Positions 50,439 through 61,552 of a stretch of 64,000 bases of DNA are shown one piece after another. The translations under genes were made by a program, and so were the position numbers. Every line of letters begins with the position of its first letter. The first letter of the stretch is position 1. The stretch comes from Streptomyces spirodelae. GTDB taxonomy: Bacteria; Actinomycetota; Actinomycetes; Streptomycetales; Streptomycetaceae. The notes under the pieces were generated by a model. It was given only the letters and a program-made list of their open reading frames with translations, searched no databases and was not told the origin of the DNA. The stretch spans positions 124,001-188,000 of the forward strand of contig NZ_JAFFZN010000004.1 in the NCBI RefSeq assembly GCF_017676385.1. The letters are read 5' to 3'.

Positions 50439-51917
50439 GTGCGGCAGGGGGAGTTAGTCGACCCTTTTTCGTCGGCGCGCGGGCGTGTGGCGAACGGGGG
50501 AATCAATCGGTCAGCGAGCGACTGGGAACAGCGGTACCGCCGTACCGTTATAACCAGCGATACCGTGGCCACCGCCTTTGTGGTGGGGGCGATCGGCATT
50601 CTCTTCGGGGCCAGGGACGCGGCCAACTGGCACGAGAAATGGGGAATTCTCGCATTCGGTACCGAGCTGCTGGTACTGGGAGCGCTTGCGGTGAGCCGGG
50701 CGTGGGCTCCGGCCGTGCTCGGCCAGGGAGCCGAGGAATTCCGCCGGCTCGGACGCTCACTGTTCACGGCGGCGGTCGTACTGGCGCTCAGCGGAATCGC
50801 CCTCACTTCGCGGAATATCAAGCTCTGGATTTTCGTCGCGATTCCCGCGATCGCGCTCGTCACCATGACCGGTCGGTATCTGCTGCGCCTCTCGCTGTAC
50901 CGACAGCGGACGGAAGGAAGATGCCTGCGACCGGTGCTCGCCGCCGGAAGTCCGGCCACCGTGGGCGACCTGATCGCCCGAGTCCGCAAGTTCCCGCACC
51001 TCGGCTGGCGAGTCGAGGCGGTGTGCACGCCGGACGGCCTGGGGCCCGACGGTGACCACCTGGACGGGGTGCCGGTCGTCGGCCGGCTGGCCGACCTCGC
51101 GGGCCACGTCCGCAGCGACGGCTACCGTGTCGTCGCGGTCACACCGGACCCGCACTGGTCCCCGGACCAACTGCAGCGGCTGGCCTGGAACCTGGAAGGC
51201 AGCGACGCGGAGATGGTCGTTGCCCCCGTACTGATGGAGGTGGCCGGTCCCCGGCTGCATGTCGACGCGGTGCTCGGTATCCCGCTGCTGCGGGTCAGCA
51301 TGCCGGCCTTCACCGGGGCCCGGCGGGCGGTCAAGGAGGTCGTCGACCGGATGGGCGCGGCGCTCCTGCTGCTGCTGTTCGCGCCGCTGATGGTGCTCGT
51401 CGGGCTCCTTGTGCTGGCCGACAGCCGGGGCGGGGCCTTCTACCGTCAGCGCAGAGTCGGCAAGGACGGCCGCGAGTTCACCATCCTCAAGTTCCGCACC
51501 ATGGTCGCCGGTGCCGACAGAGCGCGTGCCGCGCTGGCCGACCGCAACGAGGGCGCCGGACTGCTGTTCAAGCTCCGCCGGGATCCGCGGGTGACCCGGG
51601 TGGGAGCGGTGCTGCGCCGGTACTCGATCGATGAACTCCCGCAGCTGTTCAACGTTCTCACCGGCTCGATGTCGCTCGTCGGTCCGCGGCCTCCACTGCC
51701 GGAGGAGTCCGCTGCCTACGGCCCGGACATCCGGCGGCGGCTGCTGGTCAAGCCCGGGCTCACCGGCCTGTGGCAGATCAGCGGACGCAGTGATCTGCCG
51801 TGGGAGGAGGCCGTCCGGCTGGACCTGCGGTACGTGGAGGACTGGTCGCTCGCCCTGGACGCGGTGATCTTGTGGAAGACCCTGCGGGCGGTGCTCCAGG
51901 GGCAGGGAGCCTACTGA
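50439..51917 (+). CDS. Polyprenyl glycosylphosphotransferase (initiating sugar transferase)
   Basis: WbaP/CpsE-like membrane enzyme of 492 aa that loads the first sugar-phosphate on undecaprenyl phosphate. Four N-terminal helices (about 38-150) are followed by a CoA-binding-like Rossmann segment, a fifth helix (about 305-330), then the catalytic domain: FYRQRRVGKDGREFTILKFR, SIDELPQLFNVLTGSMSLVG, PRPPLP and KPGLTGLWQISGRSD. Start GTG 50439 (GGGGGG upstream) is uncertain. First gene of the exopolysaccharide operon. Confidence 0.93.
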   Translation: MRQGELVDPFSSARGRVANGGINRSASDWEQRYRRTVITSDTVATAFVVGAIGILFGARDAANWHEKWGILAFGTELLVLGALAVSRAWAPAVLGQGAEEFRRLGRSLFTAAVVLALSGIALTSRNIKLWIFVAIPAIALVTMTGRYLLRLSLYRQRTEGRCLRPVLAAGSPATVGDLIARVRKFPHLGWRVEAVCTPDGLGPDGDHLDGVPVVGRLADLAGHVRSDGYRVVAVTPDPHWSPDQLQRLAWNLEGSDAEMVVAPVLMEVAGPRLHVDAVLGIPLLRVSMPAFTGARRAVKEVVDRMGAALLLLLFAPLMVLVGLLVLADSRGGAFYRQRRVGKDGREFTILKFRTMVAGADRARAALADRNEGAGLLFKLRRDPRVTRVGAVLRRYSIDELPQLFNVLTGSMSLVGPRPPLPEESAAYGPDIRRRLLVKPGLTGLWQISGRSDLPWEEAVRLDLRYVEDWSLALDAVILWKTLRAVLQGQGAY

Positions 51918-51990
51918 TGCGCGGCGACCGCCGTCCGGCGGCCGCGCGGACCGCAGGCCGGAGGGGCCTGCGTGGGGGGAGGAACGGGCT

Positions 51991-53305
<1,315 letters not shown>

Positions 53306-53316
<11 letters not shown>

Positions 53317-54583
53317 CGCGTCTTTCGGCGAAGCGGACGGCGGCGGCGAGCCGGGCCGGCGCGCGCTGATCCTGGTGGAGAACCTGTCGGTGCCGTTCGA
53401 CCGGCGGGTGTGGCAGGAGTGCACGACGCTGCGCGACGCGGGCTGGAGGGTGCACGTCATCTGCCCCCGCGGGGAGAAGCGGGACACGGAGCCGGAGGCG
53501 GAGGTCGACGGGGTGCGGATCCACCGCTACCCGTTGCGTGCGGCCACCGGAGGGCCGGCCGGCTATCTGCGGGAGTACGGATCGGCGCTGTGGCACACGG
53601 CCCGGCTGGCCCGCAAGGTCGGTCCGGTGGACGTGGTCCACGCCTGCAACCCGCCCGACCTGCTGTTCCTGCCGGCACTGTGGCTCAAGCGGCGCGGAGC
53701 GCGGTTCGTCTTCGACCAGCACGACCTGGTGCCCGAGCTGTACCTCTCCCGGTTCGGCCGCGGCGAGGACCTGCTCTACCGCGGGGTGTGCGCGCTGGAA
53801 CGGCTGACCTACCGCGCTGCGGACGTCGTGCTCGCCACGAACGAGAGCTACCGGGATGTCGCGCTGCGCCGCGGCGGCCGACGGCTGTCGGACGTCTTCG
53901 TGGTGCGCAGCGCGCCCGACATCGAGCGGTTCCACTCCGTACCGCCGGAGCCGGAGCTCAAGCGCGGCAAGCCTCATCTGCTGTGCTACCTCGGAGTCAT
54001 GGGCCCGCAGGACGGCGTCGACTACGCCCTGCGGGCCCTCGCGAAACTGCGCGACGAGTACGCGCGCACCGATTGGCACGCGGTGTTCGTCGGCGCCGGC
54101 GACACCTTCGAGGCGATGGCGGAGCTGTCCCGGCGGCTCGGCCTCACGGAGCAGGTGGAGTTCACCGGGCGCGTTCCGGACGCCGACCTGGTGCGCTACC
54201 TGTCCACGGCCGACGTGTGCCTCTCACCCGACCCGCGCAATCCGCTCAACGATGTGTCGACCATGAACAAGGTCCTGGAGTACATGGTGATGGGCCGGCC
54301 GATCGTCTCGTTCGATCTGAAGGAGGCGCGCGTCTCCGCCGGGGACGCCGCCGTCTACGCGCCCGCCAACGACGAGGCCGAATTCGCCGGGCTCATCGCG
54401 CGGCTGCTGGACGATCCGGAGAAGAGGGCCCGGATGGGCAGGCTCGGCCAGGAGCGGATCAGCGGGCAGCTCTCCTGGCGGAACTCACAAGCGTCGCTGC
54501 TCGCCGCCTACGCCGCCGCCTGCCGTGACCGCACTCCGGTGGCGGCGGGCCCGGCCCCGGCAGGGAAGAGGCGGCGCCGTTGA
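53306..54583 (+). CDS. GT4-family glycosyltransferase
   Basis: Cytoplasmic GT-B glycosyltransferase of 425 aa: LSVPFDRRVWQECTTLRDAG in the N-domain; CYLGVMGPQDGVDYALRAL, EFTGRVPDADLVRYLSTADV and FDLKEARVSAGDAAVYAPAN in the C-domain. The EAR/E-x7-E type acidic motif is around DLKEARVSAG. Start TTG 53306 lies inside the previous gene; no in-frame ATG or GTG lies between it and the first conserved strand. Adds a sugar to the lipid-linked repeat unit. Confidence 0.9.
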
Positions 54584-55947
54584 GCGATGACACCATACGC
54601 CTGGCCACGGTCGGGCGGATTCTCCGCCGACGCCGGCGGTTCCTCGCCATCCTCGTCGTGGTGGGTGCGCTCGTCGGCTACGGCACCTCGGCGCTGATCC
54701 CACCGCGCTACACGGCGACGGCGTCGGTACTGCTGCCCGGACAGTGGGAAGAGCGCGAACTGGTGACCCAGGCGGAGATCGCGACCAGTTCGGCCGTGGT
54801 CGACCGCGCGGCCGCCACGCTCCGCTGGACGGACGTCAGCGGCGGCGAGCTGCGGGACCGAGTGAGCGCCAAGACCGCCGACGGCAACGTCATCGAGGTC
54901 TCGGCCACGGCCGGCTCGCCGGAGCGCGCGCAGCAGCTCTGCGACCGGGTGGCCCAGCAGTTCGTCACGTTCACCACGCGGATCGCAGGTGACAGCACCG
55001 ACACCGAGGCGACAGCGGGAGCCGAGGAACTGCGGCAGAAGGTAGTGCAGACCAACCGCCGCATCACCGACCTGGCCGATGCGGCCGATCCGGGGCGGAC
55101 CGTGGAGGGCGTGCAGGCCCGCACCGAACTCGAAAAGCTGCGTACCGCGCTGCGGGAGGCCATGAAGAAGCTGGACGAGACCTCTCCGGCGTCCAACGAG
55201 GCGGGCATGATCGTCATGGACACCGCGGCCCGGCCCACCGGCGAGGCACCGCCGACGCGGGCGCAACTCATCGCCGGTGGGGCGCTGCTGTTCTTCCTGC
55301 TCGCTGTCGTCGGCCATCTCGCCGCCGCGCGGGTGAGCCGTCGGCTGCGCGCCGGTCCTGAGATCGCCGCAGCGCTGGGCTCGACGCTGTTGGGTACCGT
55401 CGACGTGCCTGGCGAACGGCCCGCACACCGGCCCGGAGACCGTGGCCGCAAGGCTCGGATCCGTCGGCTGCTGGGCATTGACACCCCGTGGGACATACCG
55501 GACTCACGGATGGTCGGCGACGAGGACGGCAGGCGGGTCCGCTACCGGAGGATGTGCGCCCGCCTCCGGGAGGAGCTGCCTGCCCCCCGGCGGCTGCTGG
55601 TTGTCGTACCGGAAGGCGACGAGATCGCCGGCCGGGCCGCGGGGCGGCTCGTCGCCGAGGCCGAGAGCGATCCGGTGCTGATTGCGGTGGAAGTTCCGGT
55701 GTCCCGGCCGCTGGTGCCGGACCGCGGCACCGAGTGCGGTGCCCTGGTCGTGCTCAGCGCCGGCAGCTGGACGGCGGGGGAGCTCGCCACCGTCGCCGAG
55801 GCATGTACGGACGCGGGGCACGAGGTCGTCGGCGTCGTCGTCGCCTGTCCGGTCCGTGACCGTCCGACGCGCACCGCCGGCCGCCCTCCGCGGCACGCCA
55901 CACCGGCGATCGCGGCCGGTGACGCCACGAGGGGTGATCCAGCATGA
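54580..55947 (+). CDS. Wzz-like chain-length protein with nucleotide-binding-like tail
   Basis: Membrane protein of 455 aa with Wzz topology: TM1 near 22-40 (FLAILVVVGALVGYGTSALI), a periplasmic coiled region (about 135-190), TM2 near 225-250. A cytoplasmic domain (about 265-440) has alternating strands like a BY-kinase or ParA fold (RRLLVVVPEGDE, LVVLSAGSWTAGELATVAEA) but lacks Walker A/A-prime Lys. TTG start overlaps the GT4 stop (TTGA). Confidence 0.8.
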   Translation: MSDDTIRLATVGRILRRRRRFLAILVVVGALVGYGTSALIPPRYTATASVLLPGQWEERELVTQAEIATSSAVVDRAAATLRWTDVSGGELRDRVSAKTADGNVIEVSATAGSPERAQQLCDRVAQQFVTFTTRIAGDSTDTEATAGAEELRQKVVQTNRRITDLADAADPGRTVEGVQARTELEKLRTALREAMKKLDETSPASNEAGMIVMDTAARPTGEAPPTRAQLIAGGALLFFLLAVVGHLAAARVSRRLRAGPEIAAALGSTLLGTVDVPGERPAHRPGDRGRKARIRRLLGIDTPWDIPDSRMVGDEDGRRVRYRRMCARLREELPAPRRLLVVVPEGDEIAGRAAGRLVAEAESDPVLIAVEVPVSRPLVPDRGTECGALVVLSAGSWTAGELATVAEACTDAGHEVVGVVVACPVRDRPTRTAGRPPRHATPAIAAGDATRGDPA

Positions 55948-57464
55948 CGGCGAGCCGGACCTCGGAGCCGTCGGCCGCCGCTCCACTGCTGGACCTGCAT
56001 GCGCTGGTGGTGGCGGTGCGCAGGCGCCGCCGCCTGTGGTCCTCCATGGCGCTGCTGGGGCTGCTGGTCGGCGCCGCGGTGGCCATCCTGCTGCCGCCGC
56101 CACCGACCGCGGCGACCAAGGTGCTGGTCACACACGAGGAGGACCAGCCGAACGACACCGGAACGCTCATCCGCACCGACGTCGAGCTGCTGGGGACCAC
56201 ACGGATCGCCGGAAAGGCTCTCAAGGCCCTCAAGTCACCCGAGAACCCGGAGGACTTCCTCCAGGACTACCGGGGTACCGGCGTGACCAACAACCTGCTG
56301 CGGATCGACGTGACAGGTGACAGCGAGGCGGAAGCGGTGGCCCGGGCCAAGGCGCTGGCCGACGCGTTCGTCGCCGACCATGTGCGGCGGATGCGGGAGT
56401 CAGCGAAAGCCGAGGCCAAGGCCCTGCTCGAGCAGCGTGACCGCATGCGGAACGAACTCGCCGAGGTCAACAAGGCGATCGGGGGCCGCTCGCCCGAGCG
56501 CGATCCGAAATCCTCGGCGAGCCTCGAGTCGCTCTTCTCCCGCCGGGCCGAGCTCAACTCGCGCATCGCCGATTTCGACGAGCGCGCCGCCGAGGCACGC
56601 ACCGGAACTCCCCGGATCACCGCAGGTACGCAGATCGTGGACGCCCCCCGCGCGGTGCCGCACTCCCTGCCCAGGGCCGCTGCCACCAACGCCGCGATCG
56701 GACTCGTCCTCGGACTCGTACTCGGACTCGCGGTGGCAGCGGTCGGCGCTGTGGTGGCGGACCGCCCCGTGCTGCGCCGCGAGATCGCGGCCGACCTGGG
56801 CGCCTCGGTCATCGCGGAGCTGCCCCGCCGGTCGGGCAGACGGTGGCAGCCGCGACGGGCCCGGGCGGCACACGAACGGCTCACCGCGACGCTGGCCCGC
56901 ACCGTGCGCGGCTCCGCGGAACCGCTGTCGTTGCTGGAACTGGGCTGCGCGCGCAGCACGAGCGTGCTCGCCCTTCATCTCGCCGGGGCACTGGCGGATG
57001 ACCGGCCGGTGGAGATCGTCGACGGTCTGCCGGGCCCGCAGCTCGCGAACCACCGGCAGAAGTCGGGCGGACCGGCCGTGGTGAGCGGCGAGCAGGCCGC
57101 GGCCGTGCCGCATCACCGGCGCCGGCTCGGCGTCGGCTCGGTCGCGCCGGGCACGGCGTGGTCCGATCTGACGTACCTCGGCACCCGGACCGTGCTCGTC
57201 GTGCGCGCCGGGCACGGCAGCGCCGCATGGCTGCACACCGTGGCGCGGCAGCTCGCGGAGCAGCGCATTCAGGTGATCGGCGTGGTGCTGATCGACCCCG
57301 ATCCGGGCGACCGGACCGACGGAACGCTGTGGGACGGGCCGCACACCGCGCCCCGCGGCCGTGACGAGCGGCAGGCCAGGCAGAACGGGACGGTCCTGAC
57401 GCAGCCGGAGCGGCACTCGGTGCGGGCCGCTCGGGTGCCGGACGACGACCAGGAGGCTCGGTAG
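55944..57464 (+). CDS. Second Wzz-like protein with degenerate kinase-like domain
   Basis: Protein of 506 aa: TM1 at about 34-50 (RLWSSMALLGLLVGAAVAIL), extracytoplasmic domain with a coiled coil (about 150-215), TM2 at about 247-273. The cytoplasmic part (about 290-470) resembles a P-loop fold in strand order but has no GxxxGKT/S; the corresponding loop is LGCARSTSVLALHLAGAL. The end is Arg/Gln-rich, without the Tyr cluster of BY-kinases. Starts four bases before the previous stop. Confidence 0.8.
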   Translation: MTASRTSEPSAAAPLLDLHALVVAVRRRRRLWSSMALLGLLVGAAVAILLPPPPTAATKVLVTHEEDQPNDTGTLIRTDVELLGTTRIAGKALKALKSPENPEDFLQDYRGTGVTNNLLRIDVTGDSEAEAVARAKALADAFVADHVRRMRESAKAEAKALLEQRDRMRNELAEVNKAIGGRSPERDPKSSASLESLFSRRAELNSRIADFDERAAEARTGTPRITAGTQIVDAPRAVPHSLPRAAATNAAIGLVLGLVLGLAVAAVGAVVADRPVLRREIAADLGASVIAELPRRSGRRWQPRRARAAHERLTATLARTVRGSAEPLSLLELGCARSTSVLALHLAGALADDRPVEIVDGLPGPQLANHRQKSGGPAVVSGEQAAAVPHHRRRLGVGSVAPGTAWSDLTYLGTRTVLVVRAGHGSAAWLHTVARQLAEQRIQVIGVVLIDPDPGDRTDGTLWDGPHTAPRGRDERQARQNGTVLTQPERHSVRAARVPDDDQEAR

Positions 57465-57467
57465 GAC

Positions 57468-59384
57468 ATGTGTGGCATCGCAGGCGCTTACCGATGGCCG
57501 GACGGAAAGGCCGTGACCGAGCGGCTCACCGAGACCCTCGCTCATCGTGGTCCGGACGGGGCGGGCCGCTACAGCCACCCCGCAGGTGACGGCGAAGTGC
57601 ACCTCGGGCACCGCCGGCTGGCCATCATCGACCTGTCCCAGGCCGGCGCGCAGCCGATGGTCTCGGGCGGCCTCGCCCTGACGTACAACGGCGAGCTGTA
57701 CAACGCGCCAGAGCTGCGTGCCGAACTGGCAGCTGCCGGGGTGCGCTTCCGCGGTACCTCCGACACCGAGGTGGTGCTGGAGTCCTGGCGGCGCTGGGGG
57801 AGGGACTGCCTGCCCAGGCTGCGCGGCATGTTCGCCTTCGGGATCTTCGACGAGCGAACCGGTGAACTGGTGCTCGCCCGCGACCAGCTCGGCGTCAAGC
57901 CGCTGTTCCTGATCCGGCGCGGCGAGGGCCTGGTGTTCGCCTCCGAGCTCAAGGCGCTCGCCGCCGCCACCGGCGGATCGCTCCAGGTGGACCCCACGGC
58001 GCTGGTGGCCTCGCTGCTGTACTACTGGGTGCCCGACTCGCGGTGCGCGTTCCGCGAGGCGGAGAAGCTGCCGCCGGGGAGCTGGCTGAGGTGCCGACCC
58101 GACGGCCGGGTTGAGCGCGGCCGGTTCTGGCACCTCAAGGACGTCGCCGCAGAGGGACGGGAGCGCGCCCGCAGCGGCGAGCGGCCCGACCTGGCAGCCC
58201 TCGTCGAGGAGTCGACCCGGCGCCACCTGCTCTCCGACGTCCCGGTGGCGACGTTCCTCTCCGGCGGGCTGGACTCCAGCTACCTGACCGCGCTTGCGGC
58301 CCGCCACCAGCCCGGGATCTCCGCGTACACGATCGGGTTCCGCGCCGAGGACGCCAGGTTCGAGGCGATGCCCGACGATCTGCGCCATGCCCGGCGAGTG
58401 GCCGAGCGGTTCGGGGTCGACCTGCATGAGATCGAGATCGCGCCGAACGTGCTCGACCTGCTGCCGTGGATGACCTACCACCTGGACGAGCCGATCGGCG
58501 ACCCAGCCGCGATCAACACCTTCCTGATCTGTTCCGCCGCCCGGGAGGCCGGGGTCAAGGTGCTGCTCTCGGGGATGGGCGCCGACGAGCTGTTCGCCGG
58601 GTACCGCAAGCACCTGGCCAATCTGCTCGCGCTGCGCTACCAGCGCGTCCCCCGGCCGCTGCGGCGCGGCCTGTCCCGGGCCGTGGACCGGCTGCCGGTC
58701 GCCACGGCCCGCCGGGGGTACCGGTCGGTGCGCTTCGCGAAGCGGTTCCTGTCCTTCGCGGATCTGCCCGAGGAGACCGCCTTCCGGCGCAGCTACACCA
58801 TGTACGACCAGGACGAGCTGCTCGCGCTGGTCGAACCGGACCTGGCCCCGGCGGTCGAGGACGTGCTGACCGAACACGCGGACATCTATCAGGACAACGA
58901 TCTCGACGACTTCGTCAACCGCATGTGCCTGGGCGACGCCCGGATGTTCCTGCCGGGCCTCAACCTCACCTACACGGACCGGTCGAGCATGGCCGCGTCG
59001 ACCGAGGTGCGCGTGCCGTACGTGGACGTCGAGGTGGTCAAGGCGGCGTTCACCGTGCCCGGTGACCGCAAGATCGTCGGACGGCAGGGCAAGGCCGTCC
59101 TCAAGGAGGCGGCCGCCTCGGTCCTGCCCCGTGAGGTCGTGTACCGGCCCAAGGGCCTGTTCAGCGCCCCGCTGCGGGCCTGGATGAGCCGGGACCTGGC
59201 ACCGCTGATGCGTGAGGTGGTGCACGACGGCGTGCTCGTCCGTTCCGGGTTGCTGCGCCGCGACGCGCTTCAGCGGATGGTCGCTGAGGACGCTGCCGGG
59301 CAGCGGGACCACTCCAAGCATCTGTGGCATGTGCTGACCCTCGAGTACTGGTATCGCGGCGCGACTTCTGGGGAGTTCGGGTGA
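57468..59384 (+). CDS. asnB: Asparagine synthase-like glutamine amidotransferase
   Basis: Two-domain enzyme of 638 aa. Cys2 (MCGIAGAYRW) is the glutaminase nucleophile; RGPDGAG and the YNGELYN motif complete the N-domain. The synthetase domain has the PP-loop SGGLDSSYLTAL and SGMGADELFAGYRKH. In polysaccharide operons AsnB-like proteins amidate uronic acids or make amino derivatives, a likely role here given the nearby uronate-forming dehydrogenase. Three bases after the Wzz gene. Confidence 0.92.
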   Translation: MCGIAGAYRWPDGKAVTERLTETLAHRGPDGAGRYSHPAGDGEVHLGHRRLAIIDLSQAGAQPMVSGGLALTYNGELYNAPELRAELAAAGVRFRGTSDTEVVLESWRRWGRDCLPRLRGMFAFGIFDERTGELVLARDQLGVKPLFLIRRGEGLVFASELKALAAATGGSLQVDPTALVASLLYYWVPDSRCAFREAEKLPPGSWLRCRPDGRVERGRFWHLKDVAAEGRERARSGERPDLAALVEESTRRHLLSDVPVATFLSGGLDSSYLTALAARHQPGISAYTIGFRAEDARFEAMPDDLRHARRVAERFGVDLHEIEIAPNVLDLLPWMTYHLDEPIGDPAAINTFLICSAAREAGVKVLLSGMGADELFAGYRKHLANLLALRYQRVPRPLRRGLSRAVDRLPVATARRGYRSVRFAKRFLSFADLPEETAFRRSYTMYDQDELLALVEPDLAPAVEDVLTEHADIYQDNDLDDFVNRMCLGDARMFLPGLNLTYTDRSSMAASTEVRVPYVDVEVVKAAFTVPGDRKIVGRQGKAVLKEAAASVLPREVVYRPKGLFSAPLRAWMSRDLAPLMREVVHDGVLVRSGLLRRDALQRMVAEDAAGQRDHSKHLWHVLTLEYWYRGATSGEFG

Positions 59385-61552
59385 AACAGGTAGTGCAGAA
59401 CTACAAGAGCGGTGAACTGACGCTGCTCGACGTGCCGGTGCCGGGATGCAAGCCGGGCGGTGTGCTGGTCCGCAGCGCCTACTCGCTGATCTCCACCGGG
59501 ACCGAGCTGATGAAGGTTTCCGAGGCCGGTATGTCGATGGTGGGCAAGGCCCGCTCCCGCCCTGACCAGGTGGCCAAGGTGATGCAGAGCGTGGCCACCA
59601 ACGGAGTGCCCGCCACCTACCGCAAGGTGATGGGCAAGCTCGACTCCTACACGCCGCTGGGCTACTCGCTGTGCGGGGTGGTCGAGCAGGTCGGCCCCGG
59701 GATCGACGATGTGAAGGTCGGCGACTTCGTGGCCTGCGCCGGCAACGAGCACGCGTTGCACGCCGAGCTGAACTGGGTGCCGAAGAACCTCTACGCCCGG
59801 GTGCCGGACGGTCTCGCGCCGCGCCACGCGGCCTTCGGCACCGTCGGGTCGATCGCGATGCAGGGCGTGCGCCGAGGCGAGCCGCAGCTCGGAGACGTGG
59901 CGCTGGTCGTCGGCCTCGGGCTGATCGGGCAGCTGGTGGTGCAGCTGCTGGCCGCCTCGTCGGTCCGCGTCGTCGGCGTCGACACCGACCCGGCGCGCTG
60001 CGAGCTCGCCGCGCGGCTGGGCGCCGTGGCCTGCGGCGATCCCGCGTCCGCGGCCGTCGAAGCCGCCGTGGCAGAACTCACCGGCGGCCTGGGCGTGGAC
60101 CAGGTGTTCCTGGTCGCCGGCGGCGACAGCAACCAGCCCGTCGAGCTGGCCGCCAAGTTGAGCCGGGACCGCGGCCGGGTCGTCGACATCGGCAAGTGCC
60201 GCCTGGACCTGCCGTGGAACGCGTACTACGAGAAGGAGCTCGACGTCCGGTTCTCCCGCTCCTACGGGCCCGGGCGCTACGACCCCGAGTACGAGCTCGA
60301 GGGCCGGGACTATCCGATCGGCTACGTGCGCTGGACCGAGCGCCGCAACCTGGCGTGCTTCCTCGACCTCCTCGCCCGGGGCAGCGTCGACGTGGAGCCG
60401 TTGATATCCCACATCGCCGACTTCGACGACGCGGTTGAGACGTACCAGAGCATGAAGGACGGCGACATGAAGGCCGTGGCCGTGCTGTTCAGGTACCCGC
60501 AACACGCGGCGGAACCGGCAGCCCCGGCGGTGGCCGTGCCCGCGGTGGATGTGAAACGGAGTCCGGCCCGGGCCACCAGGACGCCGGTGCGCCTCGCGTT
60601 CGTCGGCGCGGGAAACTACGCGACATCGATGCTGCTGCCGCACCTGGCGCAGCGCGACGGCGTCGAACTGTCGACCGTCGTCACGACGACGGCGCTGTCC
60701 GCGGCCAACGCGCGGCGCAAGTTCGGCTTCCATGAGGCGACCACCGATCTCGACGCCGTACTGGGCGACAAGTCCATCGACGCGGTGTTCGTGGTCACCC
60801 GGCACAGCTCGCACGCCCAACTGACCCGGAAGGCACTGCTGTCCGGCAAGGCCGTGTTCGTCGAGAAGCCACTGGCCCTCACCGAGGACGAACTGGCCGA
60901 CGTACTCGCGGCGGTGGAGGAGTCCGGCAACGACCGGCTGCAGGTGGGCTTCAACCGCCGGTTCGCGCCGCTGCTGCGGGAGGCCAAGCAGCGGTTCGGC
61001 GTCCGGACCGGTCCGGCGAGCCTGCGCTATCTGGTCAACGCGGGCCGCCTCGACCACGGCAGCTGGTACCTCCAACAGGACTGCGAGGGTTCGCGGTTCG
61101 TGGGCGAAGGCGGGCACTTCATCGATACGGCGGGCTGGCTTCTCGGCGCCGACCCGGTGTCCGTGTGCGCGACCGCCACGCCCGGCAACGAGGACCTCCA
61201 GGTCGTGCTGCGCTATCCGGACGGGTCCACCGCCACCATCAGCTACGTCACCTCCGGCCCGGCCGGCTTCCCGAAGGAGACGCTGGACCTGATCGCGGAC
61301 GACCGTGCGCTGCGGCTCGACGACTTCGTCCGTGCCTCGGTGTACGGCCGTAAGCGGTGGGTCAGTTCGCGGCTGCCCAAGGCCCGTGACAAGGGGCAGA
61401 ACGCCGAACTGGCCGCGTTCGTCAAGGCGGTGCGGACCGGCGGGCCGATGCCGGTGTCGCTGCGGTCGCTGGTCGCCACCACGGCGGCCACGCTCGCCGT
61501 GCCGACCGGCCTGGCGGGCGGCGCGCCGGTGACACTGGCGGAGGCGCGATGA
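59381..61552 (+). CDS. Bi-domain oxidoreductase (MDR plus GFO/IDH/MocA fusion)
   Basis: Fusion of 723 aa. Residues about 1-365 are a zinc-type medium-chain dehydrogenase (SGVV-like SLCGVVEQVGPGIDDVKVGD, Rossmann VGLGLIGQLVVQLLAAS). Residues about 400-720 are a Gfo/Idh/MocA oxidoreductase (RLAFVGAGNYATSMLLPHLA, EKPLALTEDELADVL). The same fusion occurs in polysaccharide clusters next to heparinase-like lyases. GTG 59381 overlaps the AsnB stop. Acts on a nucleotide- or polymer-linked sugar; reaction unknown. Confidence 0.9.
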   Translation: MKQVVQNYKSGELTLLDVPVPGCKPGGVLVRSAYSLISTGTELMKVSEAGMSMVGKARSRPDQVAKVMQSVATNGVPATYRKVMGKLDSYTPLGYSLCGVVEQVGPGIDDVKVGDFVACAGNEHALHAELNWVPKNLYARVPDGLAPRHAAFGTVGSIAMQGVRRGEPQLGDVALVVGLGLIGQLVVQLLAASSVRVVGVDTDPARCELAARLGAVACGDPASAAVEAAVAELTGGLGVDQVFLVAGGDSNQPVELAAKLSRDRGRVVDIGKCRLDLPWNAYYEKELDVRFSRSYGPGRYDPEYELEGRDYPIGYVRWTERRNLACFLDLLARGSVDVEPLISHIADFDDAVETYQSMKDGDMKAVAVLFRYPQHAAEPAAPAVAVPAVDVKRSPARATRTPVRLAFVGAGNYATSMLLPHLAQRDGVELSTVVTTTALSAANARRKFGFHEATTDLDAVLGDKSIDAVFVVTRHSSHAQLTRKALLSGKAVFVEKPLALTEDELADVLAAVEESGNDRLQVGFNRRFAPLLREAKQRFGVRTGPASLRYLVNAGRLDHGSWYLQQDCEGSRFVGEGGHFIDTAGWLLGADPVSVCATATPGNEDLQVVLRYPDGSTATISYVTSGPAGFPKETLDLIADDRALRLDDFVRASVYGRKRWVSSRLPKARDKGQNAELAAFVKAVRTGGPMPVSLRSLVATTAATLAVPTGLAGGAPVTLAEAR

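Noticed and set aside
56400..59330. Very long minus-strand open frame (976 codons) opposite Wzz and AsnB
   Set aside because: Composition is typical of antisense frames in high-GC DNA and it has no recognisable domain, while the opposite strand encodes AsnB.
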